Shown one piece after another: positions 1-5,917 of a stretch of DNA of 8,520 nucleotides. Positions within the stretch are counted from its first letter, which is position 1. Every line of letters starts with the position of its first letter. This DNA comes from Paracoccaceae bacterium (GTDB taxonomy: Bacteria > Pseudomonadota > Alphaproteobacteria > Rhodobacterales > Rhodobacteraceae). The stretch lies in assembly GCA_007128995.1 (NCBI GenBank), contig SKWJ01000453.1, forward strand, positions 1-8,520, read 5' to 3'. The notes under the pieces were generated by a model, which did not search any database, was not told where the DNA came from, and saw only the letters and a list, made by a program, of their open reading frames with translations. Position numbers and translations under genes: made by a program.

Positions 1-1
1 C

Positions 2-919
2 CCGTTCGGGCCGGGGTTTTGTCCCTTGTCGGCCTTGGCCGCGCGCGATGCGCGGGGGCGTCTGACATTGCGACTGTCAAATGACCGGCATTATTATGTG
101 CGCGGCGGGCATGAGCAGATGTGGGATATTGAGGAGGCGCGCTTTCTGGATACAGCCGATGGTTGGCCGGAACTGATGCTTTGGGGCATGGGTATTGCCA
201 GCCGTGACATCACCGGCAACGGGCTTGCAGATGTCTACCTGACCTCAATGGCGGATCAGATCCTGCAACTGGCACTGCCGGACGGGACCTATGAAGCGGC
301 CCCGTTTCACATGGGGCATACGGCACACAGACCATTTGCCGGGGATGATGGTCGCCCGTCTACCGGCTGGCATGCGCAGTGGGGGGATGTGACCAACAAC
401 ACGCGGGCCGACCTGTTTGTTGCAAAGGGCAATGTCGACCAGATGCCGGACCTTGCAATGGCCGACCCGAACAACCTGTTATTGCAGATGCCTGATGGCA
501 AGTTTCGTGAAGGCGCGCACGTGGCCGGGCTGGCGGACCCAGCCCGCGCGCGGGGGGCGGCGATGGTGGATCTGGATGGCGATGGTCGTCTTGATCTTGT
601 CGTCATCAATCGGCGCGCCCCTGCGCGCCTTTATCGCAATATGACACCAGAGGTGGGCAACTGGCTGGCCATCAATCTGCGGCAAGGCAACGCGAATCGC
701 TTCGCGATTGGCGCGCGGGTGACAGTTGAAACGGATGAGAGCCGGCAATGGCAGGAAGTCAGCATCGGGGGCGGGCATGCGGGGGGGCAGTTGGTTCCGC
801 TCCATTTCGGTCTGGGATCAGCGGAGCGCGCAACCATCCACGTTCTTTGGCCCGACGGGCGCAAAACCTTGGCAGAGATTGACAGCGTCAATCAGGTGGT
901 CGCAGTGCATCCGGACTGA
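2..919 (+). CDS. CRTAC1-like FG-GAP/VCBS protein with C-terminal ASPIC/UnbV domain (5' partial)
   Basis: The reading frame is open to the left edge, so the true start lies outside; 305 residues are visible. Three FG-GAP/VCBS-type blades can be seen: DITGNGLADVYL (visible residues 69-80), GDVTNNTRADLFV (about 128-140) and DLDGDGRLDLVV (190-201). The last has the Asp-x-Asp-Gly-Asp-Gly-x-x-Asp calcium-binding pattern. Residues 220-304, from NWLAINL to the end, match an ASPIC/UnbV domain, with the IGARV, GGGHAGGQ, HFGLG and VLWPDG signatures. Known family members are exported beta-propeller proteins, often several hundred residues long, so roughly the N-terminal third to half with the signal peptide is probably missing. 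The molecular role of the family is poorly defined; surface or periplasmic calcium binding is inference. The gene converges on the MauG-family gene and overlaps its 3' end by 32 bp, which suggests a lasting association of the two. Confidence 0.88.
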   Translation, partial: PFGPGFCPLSALAARDARGRLTLRLSNDRHYYVRGGHEQMWDIEEARFLDTADGWPELMLWGMGIASRDITGNGLADVYLTSMADQILQLALPDGTYEAAPFHMGHTAHRPFAGDDGRPSTGWHAQWGDVTNNTRADLFVAKGNVDQMPDLAMADPNNLLLQMPDGKFREGAHVAGLADPARARGAAMVDLDGDGRLDLVVINRRAPARLYRNMTPEVGNWLAINLRQGNANRFAIGARVTVETDESRQWQEVSIGGGHAGGQLVPLHFGLGSAERATIHVLWPDGRKTLAEIDSVNQVVAVHPD

Positions 920-2258
920 ACCGTTCCAGACGGCCGGGAACATCCAGCCCGCTTGGAACAGTATCCGGTACCGACAGGCGCCCTGCCAACGCGGCTGGAT
1001 CGCTGAGTGTTTTCAGAAAGGCGATCAGGTCGGCAATATCCTCTGTGCTGAGCGTGATAGGCGGTGTTTGAACGGCGGTTGTGATGGCCGCGACCTCTGC
1101 TAGATCATCAAGGATCTGCCAGTCCTCGACCGGCATCTCGGGCAGGATGACCTGTGTCCTGTCATAGGTTTCCAGCGCGGTTACAGGGTCAGCGTGATCG
1201 CGCAGAAACCCCTCCAGAGTGGCATGTGACCCAGCATGGCCATAGGGTGCGGTATGATGAATATTGCGCAGGGATGGGGTCCGGAAGGCAAACGCATCTT
1301 CAGTGCGGCCGGTTACCCGCATTCGGCCAGTGTCGCGGCGATGGGATTCGAACCGCGCAGCCTTGCCCGGGCCAAGCTGCGGAACACCGCGTGCGTGAAA
1401 TCCATGATCGGTCTGGAACGGGCCAGCGTGGCAGTTCGAGCAGGTGGCGCGACCATAGAACAACGTCAAGCCGCGCATCGCGTCTTCGGGCAGGCTGGCC
1501 TCGGCACGCAGAAATGCGTCGAACTGGCTGGTATCGGACCGGAATTCAACTGCGACGAAAGCAGCAATCGCATCTGAAATATCTGTAAAGGTGATCTCTT
1601 CGGGCGCGGAAATACCGGGCTTCAGAGCAACGAACCGTTCGGCATAATCCGGGATCGCGCGCACCCGGGCTGCGATCAGGTCCCAGGCCCCGCCGTCACC
1701 TGTGATTCGGCCCTGCCGTACTGCTTGTGCGATTTCGTTTTCATTGTAGTGCCCCGCCATTTCGTCTGGGCTGAGCACCGGAAACATGTTCTGGGCTGAC
1801 AGCAACGACGCGAAACCCGACATCATGTCGTCCTCCAGCGGTGTGCGCAGGCCGGCTTCTCGGGTCGGGTCCAGCTCGATCCGGCCATCATGGAACAAGC
1901 GGGTGAATTCTGTCGCCCCAAGATTCCAGAGTGCGGGCGAATTGCGGGCTATCCGCTGTTCTGGTGCATTCTCAGGGTCCACACGGCGCGCAGGCCCCAG
2001 CCCTGTCCCACCATCACCTATGCCCAATGAGACGCCATCAGATGTGCCAAAGGCAGGATGATGGCAGGTGGCGCATGCGATTTCCCTGTTTCCGGACAGG
2101 ACCGGATCATAGAAGAGATGCCACCCAAGGCGCACCCGTTCCGCAGGATGGCTGACATAATCACTGTCAGAGACGGCGTCTGGCAAAACCACCTCAGCCA
2201 CTGCGCTGGTTGTGGTCAGACCCAGAACCACAGCTAATCCCGAAACCCAACTGCGCAT
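888..2258 (-). CDS. Exported di-heme cytochrome c peroxidase / MauG-family protein
   Basis: A 456-aa periplasmic di-heme protein when started at the ATG at 2258; the frame stays open to an ATG at 2306 (472 aa). I prefer 2258 because it begins directly with a signal peptide (MRSWVSGLAVVLGLTTTSAVA) and is preceded by a purine-rich GGGGGCGGA. In 456-aa numbering, heme motif 1 is CATCH (62-66) and heme motif 2 is CSNCH (273-277). LGWHLFYDPVLSGN (about 44-57), RNSPALWNLG (105-114), FHDGR (122-126) and FRTPSLRNIHHTAPYGHAG (325-343) are hallmarks of the family. Family members reduce hydrogen peroxide (bacterial CCP) or oxidise a protein residue through a bis-Fe(IV) state (MauG, MbnH). The sequence alone does not tell which. 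The HDGR site has His where many CCPs have Trp. Its convergent partner is the UnbV-domain gene; upstream lie flagellar genes 96 bp away on the same strand, probably a separate unit. Confidence 0.9.
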   Translation of the reverse strand: MRSWVSGLAVVLGLTTTSAVAEVVLPDAVSDSDYVSHPAERVRLGWHLFYDPVLSGNREIACATCHHPAFGTSDGVSLGIGDGGTGLGPARRVDPENAPEQRIARNSPALWNLGATEFTRLFHDGRIELDPTREAGLRTPLEDDMMSGFASLLSAQNMFPVLSPDEMAGHYNENEIAQAVRQGRITGDGGAWDLIAARVRAIPDYAERFVALKPGISAPEEITFTDISDAIAAFVAVEFRSDTSQFDAFLRAEASLPEDAMRGLTLFYGRATCSNCHAGPFQTDHGFHARGVPQLGPGKAARFESHRRDTGRMRVTGRTEDAFAFRTPSLRNIHHTAPYGHAGSHATLEGFLRDHADPVTALETYDRTQVILPEMPVEDWQILDDLAEVAAITTAVQTPPITLSTEDIADLIAFLKTLSDPAALAGRLSVPDTVPSGLDVPGRLERFSPDALRPPD

Positions 2259-2353
2259 TCCGCCCCCTGTTTTTGTGCTCTCGCTGACGATCCTGCGGCC
2301 TTTCAATCCGGTAGCGCTTTGCTTCAGGCCGGAACGAAGGGTAACGCTGCGAG

Positions 2354-2788
2354 TCAGCTTGGGTAGCGGTCACTGTCCCGCGGCCAGCGCATCAGTGTCA
2401 AGCTGTCTGCCTCTGCCGCCTCTCTCCGAGCGCGGTCCTCGCGGGCCGCCTGTGATGCCCGTGTTCGGGCCAGTTTGAGCGTTTCAGCTTCGCGGAACAA
2501 TTCGATCATCGCCGTTTCAAGCGCTTCGGCACGGGGGGCTGTCTTGGCGAGGGTGCGGTCGATCTGCGCTGCCTCGTTCCGCACAGAACGGATATAGCTG
2601 CCCACATAAGGTGCTGTCTCGAGGGTGATAATGCGGGCTTCGGTTTGCAGACGTTCCAGAAGGTCTGTCCGGGTCCGTTCCAAGGTCGCGATCTGTGCGC
2701 GCAAGGCCGCGAGTTCGCGCATCTCATGTGCCATTTCATGGCGTTTCAGGCGTTCGAGGATGGTCAGCGTGCGCATGCGGCTGGTCAT
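2354..2788 (-). CDS. FliJ-like coiled-coil flagellar export protein (putative)
   Basis: A 144-aa highly charged protein, almost entirely predicted helix: heptad-like segments at about residues 8-55 (LTILERLKRHEMAHEMRELA onward) and 72-128, rich in Arg, Glu, Ala and Leu, with no signal peptide or membrane span. FliJ proteins are about 140-150 aa long antiparallel coiled coils that escort export chaperones and act with the FliI ATPase. Length, helix pattern and the Arg-Arg-Glu...Asp pattern near the C-terminus (121-129) fit, as does the place in a motA operon. FliJ sequences are poorly conserved, so this is a structural guess backed by context. The start codon overlaps the stop of the preceding 92-aa gene (ATGA, 2785-2788), implying translational coupling. 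It is the last gene of the motA operon; a 95-bp gap separates it from the MauG-family gene. No fliI is visible nearby. It could instead be an unrelated coiled-coil protein. Confidence 0.6.
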   Translation of the reverse strand: MTSRMRTLTILERLKRHEMAHEMRELAALRAQIATLERTRTDLLERLQTEARIITLETAPYVGSYIRSVRNEAAQIDRTLAKTAPRAEALETAMIELFREAETLKLARTRASQAAREDRARREAAEADSLTLMRWPRDSDRYPS

Positions 2789-3063
2789 CGCTGTGTTGGC
2801 GTATTCGCAGAGCGGGCTGCAGGCCGGCGTGTCCGCGCGATGATCTCGGCCCGCATGCGTGCAAGTATGTCGGCGGGGAAGGCTGTGTGCGGTGGGCGCG
2901 CAGTGACAGGTGACGTTCCTTGCGCTGCACCAAGAGGCATTGACCGGACGGCCTGTGCCAGATCTGAAGCATCCTGTGCAGCAGCGGGTGCCAGCATCAC
3001 AAAGCTGGAGAGGGATGCCGCAAGGCCCGCAAGCGTCAAGCGGCTTGCTAGGTTATGCTTCAT
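2785..3063 (-). CDS. Small exported protein of unknown function, coupled to motA
   Basis: A 92-aa protein that I do not recognise. It has a clear Sec-type signal peptide: Lys2, His3 and Arg8, a hydrophobic core at about 9-26, and an APAAAQ-DA region (26-32) where cleavage is likely. The mature part would be about 62 residues, with a predicted helical patch (FPADILARMRAEIIARTRR, 62-80) and a Pro/Ala/Arg-rich tail, and no cysteine. It starts inside the motA stop codon (ATGA, 3060-3063) and ends inside the start of the FliJ-like gene (ATGA, 2785-2788). The three genes are therefore almost certainly one translationally coupled operon. The combination of periplasmic export and position suggests a motor- or basal-body-associated accessory protein; that is inference from location only. 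MotE-like or FlgA-like small periplasmic helpers exist in alphaproteobacteria, but I see no motif tying it to them. Confidence 0.8.
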   Translation of the reverse strand: MKHNLASRLTLAGLAASLSSFVMLAPAAAQDASDLAQAVRSMPLGAAQGTSPVTARPPHTAFPADILARMRAEIIARTRRPAARSANTPTQR

Positions 3064-3926
3064 ATTGCTGGAAGCTCTTTCTGAGCAGCTTCGACCCTGT
3101 AAAAGTCGGGCTGCTTGATGCTTGGAATATTGCCGCGCCCGATCTCGACGCAGATATTGGGCGGATGATTGGCAACAAGGGCCACAAAGATATCACGAAT
3201 AATCAGGTAGAAGGCGCCATCTTCATCTTCGATCTGCTTCAGGCGTCCAGAAATGGGCTGAACCATGCAATAGGCCAGAAACACGCCGAGAAAAGTCCCG
3301 ACCAGCGCGCCACCGATCATCGTGCCCAGCACCTCGGGGGGCTGATCGATCGAGGACATGGTTTTGATGACCCCCAGCACTGCGGCCACGATCCCGATTG
3401 CAGGAAGCCCGTCTGCCATGGTCTGGATCGCTGCCGCCGAGGCGAGCGTCTCTCGGTGATGTTTCTTGATCTTGCGGTTGATGACATCCTCTGTCTGGTA
3501 CCGGTCATCAAATTGCATTGACAGCATCCGAAAACTGTCAGTGATAAGCTCGGTCGCGAAATGGTCGTTCAATATGGCTGGATAGCGTTGGAAGATGCTG
3601 CTTTCATGGGGCTTTTCGACATGTTCGTCCAGCGCGATGATGCCTTTTGTCTTATACAGACGTGCCAGTTCATACATCAGCTTGAGAAGTTCTTCGTAAT
3701 GTTCCGCCCTAAATTTGGGTCCTTTGACGACCTTGACCAGACCGCGCAGCGACGAACGTAGAACAGTGGTCGAGTTTGCGATGATGAAGGCGCCGATCGA
3801 TCCGCCGCCGATAATCATGCCCTCGAAAGGCAAGGCATAGAGCACGATATCCATCTTGCCGCCCGACCACATGAAGCCGCCGAACACCAGTCCGAAGACC
3901 ATCGCAAGCCCTAGAAAGATCATCAT
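3060..3926 (-). CDS. motA: Flagellar motor stator protein MotA
   Basis: Full-length 288-aa MotA, the inner-membrane subunit that with MotB forms the proton-driven stator of the flagellar motor. Membrane segments are visible at about residues 2-20, 32-51, 172-190 and 205-224, with the large cytoplasmic domain between the second and third. Family landmarks are present: YEELLKLMYELARLYKTKG (77-95), EKPHESSIFQRYPAIL (104-119), LPAIGIVAAVLGV (174-186) and GTFLGVFLAY (210-219). Pro175 and Pro224 correspond to the E. coli prolines 173 and 222. At the rotor-facing charges, Lys92 stands at the E. coli Arg90 position and Asp100 at Glu98, so charge is kept. The start at 3926 is chosen over the adjacent ATG at 3923; a GCAGGTG ribosome-binding site lies about 5 bases upstream. 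It is the first gene of an operon with the 92-aa exported protein and the FliJ-like protein. Unlike in many bacteria, motB is not adjacent. Confidence 0.97.
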   Translation of the reverse strand: MMIFLGLAMVFGLVFGGFMWSGGKMDIVLYALPFEGMIIGGGSIGAFIIANSTTVLRSSLRGLVKVVKGPKFRAEHYEELLKLMYELARLYKTKGIIALDEHVEKPHESSIFQRYPAILNDHFATELITDSFRMLSMQFDDRYQTEDVINRKIKKHHRETLASAAAIQTMADGLPAIGIVAAVLGVIKTMSSIDQPPEVLGTMIGGALVGTFLGVFLAYCMVQPISGRLKQIEDEDGAFYLIIRDIFVALVANHPPNICVEIGRGNIPSIKQPDFYRVEAAQKELPAI

Positions 3927-3984
3927 CGCGCACCTGCCACATGTTTCGCGGGACGTTCCCGCATGACTCGATCTGTATTTCTTT

Positions 3985-4000
3985 GTTAAGCATAATTGAC
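3985..4000. promoter_or_regulatory. Degenerate CtrA-like box between motA and the divergent gene
   Basis: The bases read GTTAA-N7-TGAC on the + strand, i.e. GTCA-N7-TTAAC on the - strand. This is one perfect half-site (TTAAC) and one weak half at the right spacing for the CtrA consensus TTAA-N7-TTAAC. CtrA controls flagellar genes in many alphaproteobacteria. The site sits 59 bp upstream of motA and overlaps the -35 box of the divergent gene. It is a motif match only. Confidence 0.4.
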
Positions 4001-4024
4001 ATCAATACAAGTATAAACAAGAAT
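3996..4024 (+). promoter_or_regulatory. Candidate promoter of the ~342-aa gene
   Basis: A perfect TTGACA (-35, 3996-4001) is followed after 17 bases by AAGAAT (-10-like, 4019-4024, four of six consensus bases). Transcription would begin near 4031, just before the ATG at 4034 and 27 bases before the ATG at 4058. A nearly leaderless mRNA or the later start would follow. The surrounding 3970-4030 stretch is markedly AT-rich compared with the genes. Confidence 0.35.
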
Positions 4025-4033
4025 AGTGATGTA

Positions 4034-5062
4034 ATGCTTGTGCAGAAAGCTTGCTTGATGGGTGAATCTGATCTGCTGGTCAATTTTCTGGAGGCGGAGG
4101 CCGTCTCAGCAGTCCTGCCGGACTGGCCCGAGGGAATGCAGGTCGCTGTCTGCATGACTGCAGAGGGGGGCTGCGATCTTGCAGTTCATGGTGAGGGTGA
4201 GGAACCCTTGGTTCTGAACAGGCTGGCCGAACTGCATCGCACGCCCCTTCAGGCGTTCTGTGTCTCACCAGAGATGGCAGGGTTCCAATCGCACAAGATC
4301 TTTTTCTCACAGGAACAAGATCTGTTGTCTCTGGTCGCGCAAAGCGATGATCTGACTTCGCTGGCGCGTGATTATGCGCTGCGGCATCACGCGTTGAAGG
4401 ACCCAAGCGCAGCACCGGTCCATATTTCGGCGAGCCTTGGCGAGAAGGCATCAAACCCAGACGATGACACCGTCAGCTTTGTCATGCCCTCCGGATATGC
4501 TGCTTCTATCCCAGATGAGCGCCCTGAATGCATGTTCCTTGATGCCCGGCTGGAGCGGGGGGACAATACGATTCGCCTTGTCATCGCGCCCGGTGACAGG
4601 ACTGGCGCAGAGCCAGTGGCCTATATCTCTCAGGTCGGCAGCCGTGACGATTTCGGTCGGTTTGTGCTGCCACTCTCGGTACTGGATGGCTGGTCGCATG
4701 GCGCGTCCGTGGTGGTTGATATGCCCTTGGCCGTCTTTCCAGAAGCGCTTTTGTCCCGCTATCTGACAGGATCGCACGGCTGCGAAGTCACGGTGACCGC
4801 TTGCGGTGTGTTTTTCTCTGCCAATGTGCCGTCGCAATCTATGGGGCCCTCTGCGGCGACAGGACGCAACGACAGCCGGCGATATTTCAGACCCGCACAT
4901 GCAGCTGTTGCAGCGTTGGTCGCGCTGATGCTGGTGACGGGCCATTTTGCAACTGCGCGTGACAAGCTCGATCAAAGCGCCCCGGCCCAGAGTTTCGATG
5001 CCGGGGTTGACGCCGCACTTGAACTGATTTCTGCAATGGCGCAGCCTGCGACGCCGCGCTAG
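4034..5062 (+). CDS. Unrecognised protein with a single C-terminal membrane span, divergent from motA
   Basis: A 342-aa protein of unknown function. The open frame reaches back to an ATG at 3941, but that start would code AT-rich promoter DNA, so I prefer 4034; the ATG at 4058 (334 aa) is equally possible. No start has a strong ribosome-binding site. There is no N-terminal signal peptide. Residues 1-280 look like a soluble, acidic, mixed alpha/beta domain. It is followed by a basic patch (RRYFR, 282-286), one hydrophobic span (about 289-306, HAAVAALVALMLVTGHFA) and a tail of about 36 residues. With the basic side inside, the N-terminal domain would be cytoplasmic and the tail periplasmic. I find no catalytic motif. 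It lies between divergent motA and the mucR-like gene in a locus otherwise given to motility, so a motor-related or regulatory membrane role is plausible, from location only. Confidence 0.78.
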   Translation: MLVQKACLMGESDLLVNFLEAEAVSAVLPDWPEGMQVAVCMTAEGGCDLAVHGEGEEPLVLNRLAELHRTPLQAFCVSPEMAGFQSHKIFFSQEQDLLSLVAQSDDLTSLARDYALRHHALKDPSAAPVHISASLGEKASNPDDDTVSFVMPSGYAASIPDERPECMFLDARLERGDNTIRLVIAPGDRTGAEPVAYISQVGSRDDFGRFVLPLSVLDGWSHGASVVVDMPLAVFPEALLSRYLTGSHGCEVTVTACGVFFSANVPSQSMGPSAATGRNDSRRYFRPAHAAVAALVALMLVTGHFATARDKLDQSAPAQSFDAGVDAALELISAMAQPATPR

Positions 5063-5375
5063 ACCGGGCTATGATCGGGCTGGCACGTGCGCGTAGGGTT
5101 CGGCGCAGCGCAGTCCTATCCATAGGCCGTTGTGTAAGCGTACTTATGAATAGCTTGGTGCTGTTTGCCGACGGCGTGCTTGCGCAGTCTTAGAAGTTTT
5201 CAAATAACTGTAACTTATTTATGAACAGTTGCGTGTTCGAATGATCTATGCAATATTATCTATGCCGTTTATCGAAGAACTCGATGTTCCGTTGGGGGGT
5301 AAGCTGCTGTCCGCATGTTTGTTGTGGCCGCAACCCTCTGTTTCCGGAAGGTATTCTTAAAGTAGAGGGCATTCG
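5063..5375. other. Intergenic region upstream of the mucR-like gene (no gene seen)
   Basis: These 313 bases hold no convincing gene. The part after about 5195 is AT-rich and contains an inverted repeat (listed separately), TATTAT at 5254-5259 as a possible -10, and a small palindrome TTCCGGAA at 5342-5349. A short stem CCTAT-CC-ATAGG lies at 5114-5125 but has no U-run, so no terminator of the preceding gene can be named. The region most probably holds the mucR-like promoter and its control sites. Confidence 0.5.
5206..5230. promoter_or_regulatory. Inverted repeat AACTGT-N13-ACAGTT, candidate operator
   Basis: Perfect 6-bp inverted arms (5206-5211 and 5225-5230) flank a 13-base AT-rich spacer, about 145 bases upstream of the mucR-like start. 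Ros/MucR proteins are known to bind AT-rich DNA upstream of their own genes, so autoregulation is a possible reading. It could equally bind another dimeric regulator or be chance. Confidence 0.3.
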
Positions 5376-5840
5376 ATGACACAATCCGAATCAAAAACCG
5401 ACGTCCTAGCTGCTATTGTTGCAGCTTACGCAGCACGTCAGGATGTAACAGCAGACGATATCGTTTCTCTGGTTGGCAAGCTGCGGCAGGAATTCGGAGA
5501 CGCGGCATCTGCACCAGCTGGACTGAATGCGCCGGCCCCGGCACCCCGCCGCGCGACACCCGCCATTCCGGTCGAGAATGCCGTGACCCATGACAAAGTG
5601 TACTGTCTGTGCTGTGGCAAGGGCTTCAAGATGCTGAAGCGGCATCTTGGTGCTGAACATGGGCTGACCGAGTCTGCATATCGCGCGATGTTTGGTCTGG
5701 CAGAGGATTTTCCGCTTGTCGCCCCAAGCTATTCCGAACGCAAGGCAAGCTATGCCCGTCGCGTCGGTTTTGGCAAATATGATCGCCGAGAGGCGCGCCC
5801 TGAAAGAGCTGATGTTCCGGAAAAGCTGAAGATTTCCTGA
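5376..5840 (+). CDS. Ros/MucR-family zinc-finger transcriptional regulator
   Basis: A 154-aa DNA-binding regulator. The Ros-type zinc finger is intact: Cys77-x2-Cys80-x9-His90-x4-His95 within YCLCCGKGFKMLKRHLGAEH. After it comes the conserved family tail, YRAMFGLAEDFPLVAPSYSERK (102-123) and RRVGFGKYDRRE (128-139). The N-terminal helical part (about 4-40) corresponds to the oligomerisation region of MucR proteins, and a Pro/Ala-rich linker (44-65) joins the two. Known members act as H-NS-like or promoter-specific repressors of exopolysaccharide, motility and cell-cycle genes in alphaproteobacteria. An AGAGGG ribosome-binding site (5364-5369) lies 6 bases before the ATG, supporting this start. 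motB follows 77 bases downstream on the same strand, so the two may be co-transcribed. Control of motB or of the locus is an inference from this position. Members carry many names (ros, mucR, rosR), so I give no symbol. Confidence 0.94.
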   Translation: MTQSESKTDVLAAIVAAYAARQDVTADDIVSLVGKLRQEFGDAASAPAGLNAPAPAPRRATPAIPVENAVTHDKVYCLCCGKGFKMLKRHLGAEHGLTESAYRAMFGLAEDFPLVAPSYSERKASYARRVGFGKYDRREARPERADVPEKLKIS

Positions 5841-5858
5841 ACAGGTGAGCGTGACCTT

Positions 5859-5881
5859 CTGGTCCGCGCAATGCGGTCCAG
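5859..5881 (+). other. Hairpin between the mucR-like gene and motB
   Basis: CTGGTCCGC (5859-5867) pairs with GCGGTCCAG (5873-5881) around the loop GCAAT, with one central T-T mismatch. No U-run follows, so an intrinsic terminator is unlikely. It may be an mRNA structure that affects stability or how much transcription continues into motB, or it may be incidental. Confidence 0.35.
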
Positions 5882-5917
5882 GGCGCAGACTGTCGGGAAG
5901 CAAAAGGGCGCAGATGG

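Noticed and set aside
1154..1588. Long + strand frames opposite the MauG-family gene
   Set aside because: They are antisense shadows of a high-GC gene whose own frame has two heme motifs and a signal peptide.
2307..2353. Possible hairpin (GTAGCG/CGCTGC with inner CTTC/GAAG) as terminator after the FliJ-like gene
   Set aside because: The stems are short and interrupted and there is no U-run on either strand, so a terminator cannot be supported.
3941..4033. N-terminal extension of the 342-aa protein to the ATG at 3941
   Set aside because: The extension has no ribosome-binding site, is AT-rich, and would cover the likely promoter and CtrA-like site.
5146..5193. A 15-residue open frame between the 342-aa gene and the mucR-like gene
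   Set aside because: Too short to support and without a ribosome-binding site; its codon choice is not decisive.
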